In this document: piece after piece, positions 1 to 11,791 of the stretch
How the letters are laid out: the number at the start of each line of letters is the position of its first letter
How positions within the stretch are numbered: position 1 is the first letter of the stretch
From: Ephemerocybe angulata
Taxonomy: Eukaryota > Basidiomycota > Agaricomycetes > Agaricales > Psathyrellaceae
DNA: 64,000 nt
Direction of reading: 5' to 3'
NCBI GenBank assembly: GCA_013368325.1
Contig: JAACJK010000113.1
Coordinates: 496,001 to 560,000 of the forward strand
Translations under genes and position numbers: made by a program
Notes under the pieces: generated by a model
Database searches by the model: none
What the model was told of the DNA's origin: nothing
What the model saw: only the letters and a program-made list of their open reading frames with translations

Positions 1-3
1 ATG

Positions 4-796
4 TTACATGTCCTGCCGGCGTAGATCCAGCAAACCTTTCATCAACATCTGAACGTTGAGCAATCTTCCGATGGCTTCCTGGATGAGTTTGTTGTTGCTA
101 GTGTCGAGAGGGAAGGATTTGACTTCAACCTCCCAGAGAGTGTCCGCATGAGCCGGGATCGGTTTCTCGGTTTTGGGATCCGCCTGAGACGAGGACGGGG
201 TCAGAGACCTCTTAGAATTAGAAACGCAGAGATGCGAACCTGTTCTTGCTGGAACATGAGGATCATTAAAGGCCCTCTTCGGAAGGAATAGCCGCGCTTG
301 TATATCTGGGTTTTCTTACTAGTAGCCGCAGAATGGCATGAGACCCGGATCGTTAACGATGGTTTGCGATGAACGTACATGTAACCAAGGCCAGCAGCAA
401 ATGTTGGAGCATCACCAAAGACGTCGACGTTGGCACAGGGGCGGACAGTTGCATCGGGGTATGTGCGGGCGGATTCAGGTTTGAGATACGAATACAATTC
501 CCTGCAAGGCCAAACATAGTGCGTCGGAAATATGAATGTCTGCTCTCGTTTAGGCCATGCACAGGCACGTACCAGGGGGAATTCTCCTCCGTAAGCTCTT
601 TCTTGGCCCTCAGAAGCACCGGTTCCAACCCATTTTCACGCTGGGTCTGTGCATCGAGGGGTTCGAAGACGATCTCACGCGTATGGATATTCGATGAGGA
701 TTCACTGTGCAGCGTAATGCGATTGAGAATGGCTTTCAGATCATTGGCGAAGAATTCGCCAGAAAGAGAAACTTCGTAAGTGGGACCGGACGACAT
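4..796 (-). CDS. MED18: Mediator complex subunit 18 (Med18/Srb5)
   Basis: Head-module subunit of Mediator, which links transcription factors to RNA polymerase II in the nucleus. Exons 573-796, 240-501 and 4-183 join in frame to 221 aa, a normal Med18 length. The first exon starts MSSGPTYEVSLSGEF and carries the beta-barrel start (ILNRITLHSESS, TREIVFEP). The second reads LKPESARTYPDATVRP and VDVFGDAPTFAAGLGY. The last holds DTLWEVEVKSF and ends LDLRRQDM-stop three bases from the window edge. Both introns (502-572 and 184-239) are GT-AG, and the frame is conserved across them. Family assignment rests on the overall pattern of the Med18 barrel strands; I could not align it. Confidence 0.85.
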
Positions 797-1738
797 GGGT
801 GCGGGAGGCAGAGAATCAATCGTTACAGGTCTGTTGTCGTGTTGTTTGGGTGCCGCGCTTAGTTAATAGGGGCTTCTGGCTAAGCGCTAAACACGATGAC
901 CATTCAGATTTTAAGACCATTGAAGGTAAAGCGAGGAAGGAGATTTAGATCGAAATACCCACATAAACCCACATATCCGTGTCATATCATTATCAGGCAA
1001 AAGAGGCTATGGTAGACAGTGGTACCTGCTATTAGTCCTGATTAAGACAAACCTACTTCCTTCCAAGGCTCGGACTTGAAGATTCCTCAATCTCCTCCCC
1101 CAACCCAAGTTGCAGTGGGTCGAACTGGAGTAGAAGAAGCCCCTTCACTCCTCAGGGATACCTGGGAGCTACGGAGAATCTTGTGGCCTTTGGTTTGTGG
1201 TCCATGGTGCTAAGTTGTATCTTGAGTCACCTACGGATGCAGCAGTTGCGGGCGCAGAGTATCAAATCACCGATCTGGCGAGCAGGACTGGTAGATGCGT
1301 CCAAATGAGCTTTAACTGCATAGTGACCTCGCCACATAGCATGGATATCGCAGCGGAAGTTACTGAATACCGTCTGACTGCGTTCTCAATGCTTTGCCAT
1401 ACCAACTGGACGTATGGGGGCCTTTGCACCCGTCAGTCTCTGTCGAGAAGAAGACTTGGCGCCACCCTTGCTGCGGTGTTCTCTAATAAGTCGTCGGAAC
1501 GCACTTACGCAGTTCCTTGCATGGGGTCGCCATGGAATAAATGAGGTCAGACGGCGGCGATGACCGTGTATTTCCCAGTTCGGACAGATAGCGCCTGCAA
1601 GGGGTTGTTTCAAGGCGTCTTTGTCCGAATCACCACCAGTAGCGTAACGCTTTGGTCCAGATCTGTCAACCCCGTTGCGGTTTCATGTAGCACCCATTCT
1701 TGTCCTCAGCCATGTCTGACAACCGTCCACATGCGCGA
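797..1738. other. Intergenic region, divergent promoters
   Basis: Shared upstream region of MED18 (leftward) and the gene at 1789 (rightward). Small open frames of 75-115 codons here have no recognisable product and no intron or codon pattern supporting them. Nothing else seen. Confidence 0.4.
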
Positions 1739-1745
1739 TATAAAT
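1739..1745 (+). promoter_or_regulatory. TATA box of the gene at 1789
   Basis: TATAAAT lies 44-50 bases before the ATG at 1789 and is followed by a pyrimidine-rich leader (CCCACCTTCCCC). Position and sequence fit a fungal core promoter. The transcription start is not known. Confidence 0.4.
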
Positions 1746-1788
1746 CCAGACCCGAATCCAGTCAGTCCCACCTTCCCCATGCCCCGCC

Positions 1789-4700
1789 ATGAAAAGCCCC
1801 ATGAGAAGTCCCTTGAAACGTCTATCTAATGCCTTTGCCTTTGTTCACGACTCAGGTTCACGACGCCAGCGCCAGGACGCACGAGAGAAGAGCAGCAATT
1901 CAATAAACAATCTACTCGCATACTACGAATCAACCTCTGCCGGAGCACCGCCGTCGCAGCGCGCGACCTCGACAGACTCCAGCGTTTCTGCGTCTCGACC
2001 AACTCGCCAACGCGCGCTGTCCGTAGGCTCTACCTCATCCTCAGACTACTCGGAAGCCTCCGACTCGGTGGACGAGCCGTTTTCCGACCTCGATGGCAGC
2101 GTCACCAGCGCCGCGAAGAGACGATCGAACATACCCTCGCTAGGTGGCTCCGACCGGAGAAGGCTCGCAATAGTACAAATGGAAACCCTACAGGAAGCCA
2201 TGGCTTCCGATACCAACTCCTCCGCCAGCTCTATTCGATCACGACGCGGCCTGTCGACGCAGCTAGCAGGTCTCGCCCTCGTCGCTCCACCAGACGCGTC
2301 CTCCAAAACCTATACCCACCTCACACCACCTACGTCGACGACGGCAAGACCAAGGAAGGAGGACATATACCGTCTCGGCCAAGGGGAACAGAGCCCGCGA
2401 TCCGAGAAGGTGTCGTCGCGTGACATCGGGACAGACGACACGGAAACCGACAACAAGAACAGGCACAGGGTCCCCCCAACCAACAAACACATTCCCCGCA
2501 CGCATTCCCTTCTGTCTCCTGCAACACGACCCCTTGAACCCACACCGAAACCCAGCCCGTACGAGACTCAGAGGGCTATGCTCTCACCAGTGAGCATGTT
2601 GGACCGCCACAATAGTAGCGCCCAAACTTCGGGCTTTCCGACCCCACTCATCACGCCTGAAATTGGTGCTTCGAAAGAAATCCATGTTCCTGTGGCTGCG
2701 CCTGTGGTCGTTAATTTGGCGTCGAAGGATGCAGTTCAACCACGTAGAACGACAAGCGCCCAACGGTCACCAGTGGACCCGGCCTCGCATGTGGACACAT
2801 CGGCGACGCCGTCGACAGCGTTCGATCCAATTCAAACGTCAGGCTTTGTCCATTACCAACCTGGTACGTCCATCTCCATCCCTTCTGCCACCTAAGGTAA
2901 TTCATTGCAACTTGCTCATCAACACCACAGGTCTCCACGCGACTGCTGGCCCTCTCCCTCCCCCACCCCGGCTGTTCGATATCAACCTTCGTACACCACC
3001 ACCCCCTCGACCTCCTCGCTTGCATTCACCCGCACCCCCGAAGATGAAGAGCGACCTGGAAGCAATGAAACAATCGTTACAGCTACCGCCCTCAGTGACA
3101 GCCAAATTAGCGAAAACGTCCCCACCACCGCCGGATAACATCAAAGCATCCACCGTTCCTTCGAAACATGAGGAAGAGGTATCGGGTGGTGAAGTTGCCT
3201 CTGCGTACGTGTCCCTTGTTGACGGTTTGAAGCCTCCGTTCCTCATAACGGCATTCTCCCTTTTATAGCACTCTGCAATCGCCTCTTTCCTCACATCGGA
3301 GAGAAGGAGCATTCCCGTCTTCCCCGCTTGTGCGCAGTCCGGACTCCTTACCGCGCTCAACGCCGTCTCTCAGGTCTGCACAGATCGAACTGGAGGTCAA
3401 CGAGGCAGGTCGGCTTTCACCCATTGATGACAACGACGTTCCGGACGTGACCATCGAGGAGGAAGCCGCAGAAGCCGCAGAAGACAGTGCTTGTGCCGCC
3501 CCCGCTGCCGAGCAAGGGCAGGCGAGCAGGGAAGAAGATTCGTTGAAGGCATCAACATCAACGACTTCGTCATCATACTCAAGAAAGTCAAGAGGCTCTA
3601 TGAAGGGTGATCGGTCCTCCTGGATATCTGCTGGGAGCCTCGGACTTGAGCGCACACGGACGCCGTCACCACAAAGCAACTACGGTCGGCACGGTATATC
3701 ATTGGAAGATACGGGAATCAGCCCGAAAGGGCTCTCGCGCTCGCTCTCACTATCGCCGCGCTCTTCCAACAATGCGCCTAGTCCGCCACCAAAGAGTTTC
3801 AGGAACAGTTTGACGACCGGTTTGAAACGGTTCTCCACCCTGTCCGCCAAGTCGGCAAGGAGGTCTTCCTCCAGCACTCACGAAACTAACGAATCTCTAC
3901 GCACACCATCTCCGCCTGGTACCACCCATACGAAGGACGTCCACAGGAAGATCGTGGACCACAACCCACCGGCGATGTTCTGCCACGAAGTATACCAGCA
4001 GCGAACCACTGCTGAAAGATGCGCAATCTACGTTGCCAAGATCAATGAGTTGTACATCTATGACTGCGGCTTGTCGGATTGGGTGATTGAGATGAAGTAT
4101 CGAAGTGAGTTTAACCCATCGTTGCCTTCTGATTATTGTCTGACATCTCCCTCTTTATCAGCGTCCAACCCTCCACCTCGAGGGCCTTCAGCTCAAGCTT
4201 TCGTCCCCAAGCCCAGAATGACCTCTCGGTCATCCATGATCTCGGAGGCGACTTTCCCTCGCCGACCTGATGCCGTAACAGCAACGGATCTGTCCGCACA
4301 GAGCCCTTCTTTCGGCGATGCCAGCCCCATCAGCGTTCCTGTAAGCCTCCCCTACCAATCCCTTGCCAACCAACAGCGACAACAATCCATCCGGTCTACC
4401 TCGAGTGCCGCCAGCGGGACACCCCCGTCCTCCGTCCGATCCCTAGTGTCGTCCTCGACCAGCCATTCCTCCAGGCCAGGATTCTTCGCGTCGCTCGGGC
4501 GCAAAGCCAGCCTGAACACAACTTCGAGGAGAGAGCGTCATGGCCCAGGCTTGACACTCGCCCACTCGAATGGGAATCGAGCCGTCCTCTCGAAATCTCC
4601 GCCCCTGAAGCAAGAGATCTCGAAGCCAATCTTGATCTCAAGCAACCACTCGGCGCCTAGCGGACCTCGTGCTCTCACCTCGTCTATGCGCGTGCAGCGC

Positions 4701-4979
4701 TCTCAGACCCTCATGACACCCGTGTATCCCAACCTTGAACGGGAAGGATTAATTGGGAGACGGCCTTCGTTGTTTAATATCCCTTCCCAGCAGGACGTGA
4801 GCGCCGCATATATACCTCCCGACTCGGAATTCGAAGCGCAGGTTAACAAGTTGCATAACTTGATCCCAAATGCCGATCGGTTAGTATTGGCGGGATATCT
4901 GCGCCGTGCGGGTCAGGATGTATTGGCGATTGGGCAGTACCTCGAAGACGAGAAGAACGGTACTCTCAAATACTTCTGA
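1789..4979 (+). CDS. Ser/Pro-rich conserved hypothetical protein with UBA/CUE-like C-terminus
   Basis: Exons 1789-2863, 2931-3204, 3269-4104 and 4162-4979 join in frame to 1000 aa with GT-AG introns of 57-67 nt. Most of the protein is low-complexity Ser/Thr/Pro/Arg sequence with many SP and TP sites, suggesting a phosphorylated scaffold. Two parts look folded. One is a core near residues 685-728 (MFCHEVYQQRTTAERCAIY, YDCGLSDWVIEMKYR). The other is the last ~49 residues (NKLHNLIPNADRLVLAGYL, QDVLAIGQYLEDE), which match the three-helix pattern of UBA/CUE ubiquitin-binding domains. I do not recognise the full protein. The ubiquitin link is inference from the C-terminal pattern only. A TATA box lies upstream at 1739. 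Confidence 0.75.
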
Positions 4980-5473
4980 AATAGAAAATTGGAACCACTG
5001 GGCATCGGGACGCGCCTAGTGGCGATCATGAAGCGGTAAAACTTAAACGTGTATATTATTTGGAACTTCCTCCACCCTCAACTAGTCCCCTTCGATCTTC
5101 CCCCTCCTCCGTCGTGCTTGCTTTGTCACTCGCTCTTCTTTTTCGCTTGGTTCTCTTCCTTTCTCCCCCCCTCTCTTGCACTATACATTCACTGCATTCC
5201 TTTCGGACGGTCCCATTGGCTTATATCAATATTTCGTAGCATCTCAAACCAAATTCCCTATTGTAGTCCGTTCTTTTTTGAAGGCATTTGAAGGCAATTA
5301 CTCGTTGCACCTATTACTACTATACACCGTCGCAATACCTCGTCCCCCTTTGCATCACATCCTCCATCCTGCTCCTCTCATTCCAAAGGCAGAATATCAT
5401 GTACTCGTTAATGACCACCATTACGAACTTCGATATGGGTGATATCTTGATCTTCCTCGATTCATCTTCTAGG
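4980..5473. other. Intergenic, convergent 3' ends
   Basis: T- and C-rich sequence between the 3' end of the gene at 1789 and the 3' end of HEI10. It probably holds both 3' UTRs. No gene seen. Confidence 0.4.
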
Positions 5474-7431
5474 TTACCTAGGACGGAAACCACGCCTGAC
5501 GGTAGAGCCAGGCATCGCCGCTAATACAAATGCAAGCTTAGGTGAAACTTGACGGAAAACCCCAGATAGGGGATACACTTACCACTCGGGCGGTTGGGCG
5601 GTTGGCCCCACCCGGACTGGGGCGTCCCTCGGGATACGGACGGCGGTTGTTGGTACATGAGAAGATTTTCGACTTCGTTGGCGCTTGTTGAGCGCTCGGA
5701 TAGTGCCGGGAATGAGCGCTCGGTCATTGGCGCCGCAGTGAACTGCTGGCGATGGACGTTGTGCCCCACTTGTCTGTTACGCTGAGCGGCAAGGTCTCCA
5801 GGGGGTTGGGGCTGGAAGCCTCTCGGCCCGTTTCCTGTGGGTCCAATGGGCGTTCTTTGGATCTAAGCAGACCAATTTAGGTACATAGATTAGATGCGTC
5901 ACCGTTCAAGAGGGTCGAGAACAAGGGGTTGGCCCTGCAAGAGAAGAGGAAGAAGATGGCTTCACTAGGAAATTCACTTACCATTCCACCGATGTTATGT
6001 CCAGCTCCAATGTTATTCCCTCCGGGTACGAAGATTCTGGCGTTGTTCCTCGCGAAGCCTTCGCTCAGGTGTGTCAATCCAGTCCCTTGACTGGCTTCCG
6101 GGTGACCAACGTTCGTTTGCACGTTCCCACCAACTGAGGCGCCCAGAAGAGCTTTGCGCTTAATTTTATCGTGCTGCGCCTATTTTTGAACGGAGAAAGA
6201 TTGTATGCAACGTCAATCTCTTTGAAGAACGTGCGCGAATATGGACCTTCATGGTCACCTTCAATTTCTGATACTCTTTGCTCTGTTCCCTGGACGCTTC
6301 CTGCAGCTCTCTGACCTTCTTCCGTTCGAATTCGAGATCCCTCTCGAGCTCTGTGAACGTTTGAGTGCCAGTGAGACGGCGAAGGTGGTCGAATGTTTCT
6401 ACCAGACTTCTTTCCCATAAGCAGTTCGATTTGACTATTCGCTGAGGCCAATAGCATGTTAGCATAGAGCCTGTATATCCCTGTTCCTTGAGAGAATGTC
6501 AACCAACCTTCCCTCACGACATTATCCAGCTGCCTCTGAAGCTGGGAGTTCTTGTCGTTGACGCTTCTCACAACGGCCTGCTGGAATGAACTATGCACGT
6601 TTCATTAGTCAAATGTGCGAGTGGGCCGGCATGCTCACTTTTCTTGATGGATCTGATACTGCCAGAATGAGATCGAGCTGGGGCAAAGGCCTGGTGATGA
6701 GTGGCCGCCTCTTGTGAAGAGAGAAGTGGATCTTGGTGCATTACCGGCTACATATCTCCAAGATCGTCGAAGGAGATAGACCAGACAGAACAGACTACGG
6801 GCGTTGATAAACGGCGGTGACTTTCTTGAAGGAGAATCTGGGAGACGCACGGTTTTGTAGTCGTTCGTCGGTTGAAGGGAGCACACCTATAGCTTCCTCA
6901 AATTAACATTAAAGACCTGATGTGAAGGTTCTATAGCAGCGTACGACGACGTCATCCCTAGAGAGAGAGATGTATCAGCTGTAAAAGTGTATGAAAGGAT
7001 ATGGCCAGGTGCTCACGGCTCAGTCAAGCTAGTCTCGCAAGCTCAAAAGAAAGGTAGTGAATGTTATCGCTCGTTCAAAATGGAAGAAACCAGGAAGGTA
7101 CCAGGACAGAGGCGAGACGCGTTAAAAAGCTCATTGGCGCAGTCCACTGTGTGGAAAGCGTTATAAGATGGAGTTAAACATAGAAAACCGCCAGAGTTGC
7201 TCACCGCAAAAGATATGAGAACCTGTTGACGAAAAGCGAGGTAGATGGAAATATCATTGAGTCCGAAGTTGTGTCGCATTGCTGTGATAAACCCTTTCTT
7301 ACATGTTGTCTGTGAGGAACTCCGGTCTTTCAGCGAAGTACATCACATGAAAAGCGAAGGCGCACCACAACCGCCTTGTCCGTTAATGTCGTCCTGCACG
7401 TTAGCCGGTTGCATTTGAGCTCAATATCCAT
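5474..7431 (-). CDS. HEI10: HEI10/CCNB1IP1-type RING E3 ligase, meiotic crossover factor
   Basis: Sixteen exons join in frame to 353 aa: 7366-7431, 7303-7309, 7205-7222, 7102-7146, 7017-7041, 6945-6957, 6851-6886, 6745-6794, 6639-6677, 6508-6590, 6403-6441, 6259-6350, 5982-6179, 5903-5934, 5583-5854 and 5474-5520. The N-terminal RING has C7, C12, C25, H27, C30, C33, C44 and C47 (TTCSHIFCVDCANELF, ending CPAC), the spacing of human CCNB1IP1. Next come NDYKT, GLSPSTILEICSR, the signature SFWQYQIHQE, a coiled coil (NDKNSQLQRQLDNVV, ELERDLEFERKKVREL) and AQHDKIKRKALLG, which matches the HEI10 post-coil motif. The tail is Gly/Pro-rich. HEI10 marks crossover sites on meiotic chromosomes as a ubiquitin/SUMO-type ligase (known for the family). 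The 7-nt and 13-nt exons would be missed by most gene finders. Confidence 0.88.
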
Positions 7432-7973
7432 CACAGATCACACGCGACTCGGCGATGATAGCTGCGCTGGTTCGTCGTGAATTGTGAAGAGCGAAAGGAC
7501 AGGCTTTCCTCGGCTTCAAAATATCCAGATCGAGCGCATATATTCGCCGTTTGGATTGTTGAGATTGGTGATTATAGGTGATTGTATGTGATGGTGGTGG
7601 ATCAGGAACGCATTTTGAGTCCGCAATGCGGGGTCCTACGCGATTGTGATCGACGTCGGCTGGCTCTGATCGATGATCCGTTTCCCCAGATTCCAGTCGG
7701 GTGTGAGAGACAAATGAGGTTCTATGTATTGACAAACGGACAACCCATGATGCGATAAGATACATAGCTACGGATCGTTGCAGAGGAGTGTCTATGTTGT
7801 ATGATAATTGCGGAGGAAGTGGAGAGTGGGCGTGTCATGCTGTAGAAATAGAATAGGAAGATGTAGGGAAATTGCAAGCGAAAGTGTATGCCATAAAAAC
7901 ATGTGGTTGGAACGAAAGCAAGAGGCCGAGAAAAAGGTATAATAGCAGAGTAAATGAGAAAGCAAGAGACTCG
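7432..7973. other. KCS1 3' region and HEI10 upstream region
   Basis: Lies between the KCS1 stop (7974) and the HEI10 start (7431), both on the minus strand, so it should hold the KCS1 3' UTR and HEI10 promoter. No conserved element identified. Confidence 0.4.
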
Positions 7974-10900
7974 TCACGTCGAGATGTACCCAAAATCTAG
8001 TTCCCCACCGAAAATCTCATCGAAGATATTTTTGCCATCGGTAGGGAGTGGGCCGAGTTGGGCCTGTGCCAACCTGGGGTCGTCGCGAGCGGCCTTGATT
8101 CTGCGGATGCGCTCACGGTTCCAGATTTTCTCCAAGGCTTCTGTCAGATTCTTGAGGCCGAACAGGAATCCGCGATCGGGCAGGTCGGGGTAGTGGGGAG
8201 GGAACCGGGCATAAATGAGCCCGGTGTCGGGATCCACGTCCGCTTGGTATCCTTTCGAGCTCGAAAGACTATCGCATGAGGCTTTGCGAGCCGATTCTGA
8301 GGGGTACGGTTCCCAATCTCTGCCTGTAGTCGTATGGGCAAAGTCGACAATGCGAACGTCGATCTCGCCCCGCTTCTTCCGCCTACTCTGTCGTTGAGAA
8401 ACGGGCCCGACGAGGAGATCTTCGCTGTGCGATCGCCTGAGCGTTGGCTTGTCGGATGTGCGAGCTTGAGACTCAGAACGGCGTTCAAGTGACTCGCCAC
8501 GGTTGCTGCGTGTCCAAGGCTGCTCGAGCATCGAGGAACGGAAAGCCTCCTGAGATTCCCGATCCCCGTCATAGATTAGCAGGAGGCTACAACCGTAAAA
8601 GCGGAAGCCCTTGAGCCGATTGACGATACGCGCAAGCGCGTAAAGTTTCTGGAGGAGAACGGGTATCTGGTAGGCCAACAAACGCTCGCCGTCAAAAAGG
8701 AAGGATTCGAGAACTGAGTCGAACTCGTCCGCCAGTACCTCTCGACCATGGTACTTGTCCTGGGTGACGTACGATTGAGTGGCATTGTCCCAAACCTAAA
8801 GATAGGATTTCACATTGTCAGCGACGTTCTAGAATACGAACGGTTGCATTCACCTGCATGCCGCAAACACGAACACCGAGCGGCCTGCTCGTGGTTCGGT
8901 CACACTTCTTGCGTTGACTCTTTTTCTTCGCTGGAGTGGCGTCCATGCCATACTGACGAGTCCCCATCTTCAGATCCACGACGCATGGATGTTTCAGCCT
9001 TCCTGTCAGGTCCTCCATCAGGATGAAGTGATTCTGACGAGTGATGGCAGGCTCCGCCTCGTCTTCTATGTGGATAGAGGTTGGTATGAAGGGCTTCAAT
9101 TGGTGGTTGGCAGGAGGGGTAGTCTCTGGAGTCGAAGGGAGCCTTCGCCTCGAGGCTAGCGAAAGCGAACGGTCCCAGGAGCCATTGCGGTGAAGGTCGC
9201 GTTGATCCCCAACGTCTAGATCGATATCGAATATGCCCATGTCTTTGTTTTCACCACCACGCACGTGCGTGTCCCCCTTCCCTAAAAGAGAATCGCTGGG
9301 TATAGGCGTTTGACACCCATCCGAATCGGCTCGATTTTCGTCTACTTCCAATGGGCCAAAAAGCCTCCTCGAGATACCAGGTGGGGGCGTGGAGGCAGAT
9401 ACAGAGTCAGAGGGGTCGCACTCAACATCGGCGACGTCTCCGCATCCTTCGAGGAGATAAGAGCACGCTGCAGAGCGACGCGACCTGCGCTTGCGAAGCC
9501 GCCGCAGGACGGAGCTAAATACATGATCCTTCAGCTTGGTATTGACTACAGTCGAACCGGTTCCCCCAAACCAAGGGGATCCAGGCACCGAAGAAACCCT
9601 TTCGGGTTGACCAGGCCTTGAAGGTAGGTGGAGAAGGACATCGTCGTCCGAGTTGAGTGCGTGATTGAGACGACCTGCATTCGGACGTTCCCCGAGATTG
9701 GATAGAAAAGGGCGTGTCGTGTGACTGGGGGAATTGACTGGGGTTGGTGCCTCCCCTTCACAAGCCAACGTTGAGAAGGTCGCTAGAGGGCTGGGTCGGG
9801 CATTGGGCGTCGTCGACAGGTCGGGCATATTCGCAAGGTCGGGAGTGGATGCCGTCCCTCTCCAGAGGTGAGTATCAGCCAATTGCCTTCTCGCGATAAC
9901 GGAACCCTTGGCGTTGGAGTAGGACAGGGAACGGTTACGCCTGCCGTGCAGAAGCCATTCCGGTATAATGTGTCGATTCCTATCCAGGACGACCTCGGGA
10001 AGCTCAGTCGCTTCGACCGAAGGGTTGTCAAACAGTGCGCTGGAGTCCACGGTGATGCCTGTCGAGGTAGGGGAAGAACTGGGTGAAGGGATCGACGAAC
10101 ATGCCTGAGGTGTACGATCGTTGGGGGAGAGCCTTCCTAAACCTGTCTTCGGTACCCTTCGATAGCTGACCAACATAACGCCAAGATACCGAGGGATGAA
10201 GTCGAGTAGAGGGGGTGCTTCTCGTTCGACCGCTTCATAGAATAGGTTCTCGCGAGAGACAAGCGGCTTGAGTGGAGGCAAGTGGCGTAAGCATCCAATC
10301 AGTACTTGATTTAGAGGCGCTCACCTTGCAAACAGCCTGTCTAGTAAACTTATAGATGGCGCTATGGCCCCCTACTTGATTGCGAAATGGGCGTAGTGGT
10401 ATGTGCGGAAGGCCTTCGTCCAGCGTATGATTAGAGTCAACGGAACGTCGCCGCGCTCGGGATGATGACCCCAGGTCTTTCTCGAAGTCGTCGTCGTCTG
10501 AGGATGCGAAGGGGAGATGGTGGTGGCGATCTTCTCCAGAACCTGAGATAGGCTGCTGCTTGACGGATGGGGTGCCAGACTGGTCGTAATGGTGAGGGTG
10601 ATAATAGCTTGTTGATGTGGTGGAGGCAGAGGCAATAGAGGCGGAATCGCCATACAATGAGTCGTCATCGGTCGTCCACGAGGAGTGCGAACCATTAGGC
10701 GACGGCGGTTGTGATACCGATGAAGGGGATTTAGAGGGTTCAGGAAAGGGTATTTTGGACGTGATAGGGGAGAGAGACGGGGAGGGAGGAGGAAAAGTCG
10801 AGTCCAAATCGCTCAGTAATTGAGAATGCCGGCTGGATGGAGAGCGAGACGGGGACGGGGACGGGGGGAAAGGGTAGTTGTGCTGCCGCGTGAATGAAGG

Positions 10901-11791
10901 GAAGGGTTCGGAATCGTTCTCGTTCGGGTCATCGTCTGCTGGACGTTCGCGCCGTCGCCCTCGGGTTGAAACTGCAGCGTCTAAACGCCATTGAGGTAGG
11001 TCGTGGTAGGATGACTCACAGGAGGACGACGGTCGCTCTGCACCCGTCTCACTCGATACACTCTGACTATCTCGCCCTCGAGGCCGCTCGAACCCTGCCA
11101 TACTCTGTTCCCTCCGCGAGGCAGCGCTCTCTCGGTCCGGCCAATCCGACCTCTTCACAAACTCGAATTGAGGCTCTGCATCGTCCACCTTCCGAAATGG
11201 TTGCGCTCTCCGCGACGACTCGGACCTAGATAGCGAGGGCTCAAGGGGTGTCGGTTCTTCCGTCTGGGGTGCGGTTTCCTTGAAAAGCTGCAGTGTGGCA
11301 GCGACCTTTCGGCCCATACCAGACGCAGGATGCACATCACCCTCGTCCTTGTCTTGCCCCGAATCGCTCGACGAGGCCTTGGAAGATGAGGAGGAACTGG
11401 ACGAGCGAGACAAGGGCCGTAGGATTTTCGAGGGCGAACGGCCAGGCGCCTTCGGAGCGGGCCTCGGGTTGAATGGGACGGTGTGGGACCTTGGCTGGGC
11501 TCGACGATTGCGATTGGCCGAGAATCCCATGCCGCCTGTTCTCTCTGTATTGTATCCCTCTGACTCGGTGTCGCTCTCTGTCTTCCGGCGCGAGTCTTCC
11601 CTGTGGGGCGTCAGAGAATGGGATTGGCGGTATGACGTTGAGGAATAGAGTTTCTGGACAATAGCGGGATCGTCGGGGGAGAGTAACGGAATACGGGGTG
11701 AACAATCGGCGGTGACATTTCCGGAACTTGGGGGGGATGGTGGAAAGTGGTACTGTGGCTGAGCATAACGGAGCTCAGCAGTCGGGCCCAT
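7974..11791 (-). CDS. KCS1: Inositol hexakisphosphate kinase (Kcs1 type)
   Basis: Makes inositol pyrophosphate (5-PP-IP5) from IP6 and ATP, a phosphate- and energy-sensing signal. Exons 10325-11791, 8854-10266 and 7974-8795 give 1233 aa. The N-terminal ~490 residues are disordered and Ser/Arg/Pro-rich. The kinase part begins YKFTRQAVCKPLVSRENLFY and holds the inositol-binding PCVVDLKMGTRQYG (PxxxDxKxG, about 916-924). SLLLIYDGD (about 1030-1038) and the metal-binding VRIVDFAHT with D1111 follow in the last exon, as in IP6 kinases. A ~210-residue disordered stretch splits the catalytic domain, common in fungal Kcs1. The frame stays open up to an ATG at 11995. I preferred 11791 (MGPTAELRYAQPQYH) because the extension encodes a Leu-rich hydrophobic run unlike a soluble kinase. 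Confidence 0.9.

Noticed and set aside
1197..1544. 115-codon frame in the upstream region
   Set aside because: No recognisable motif and no upstream signals; lies in the divergent promoter region.
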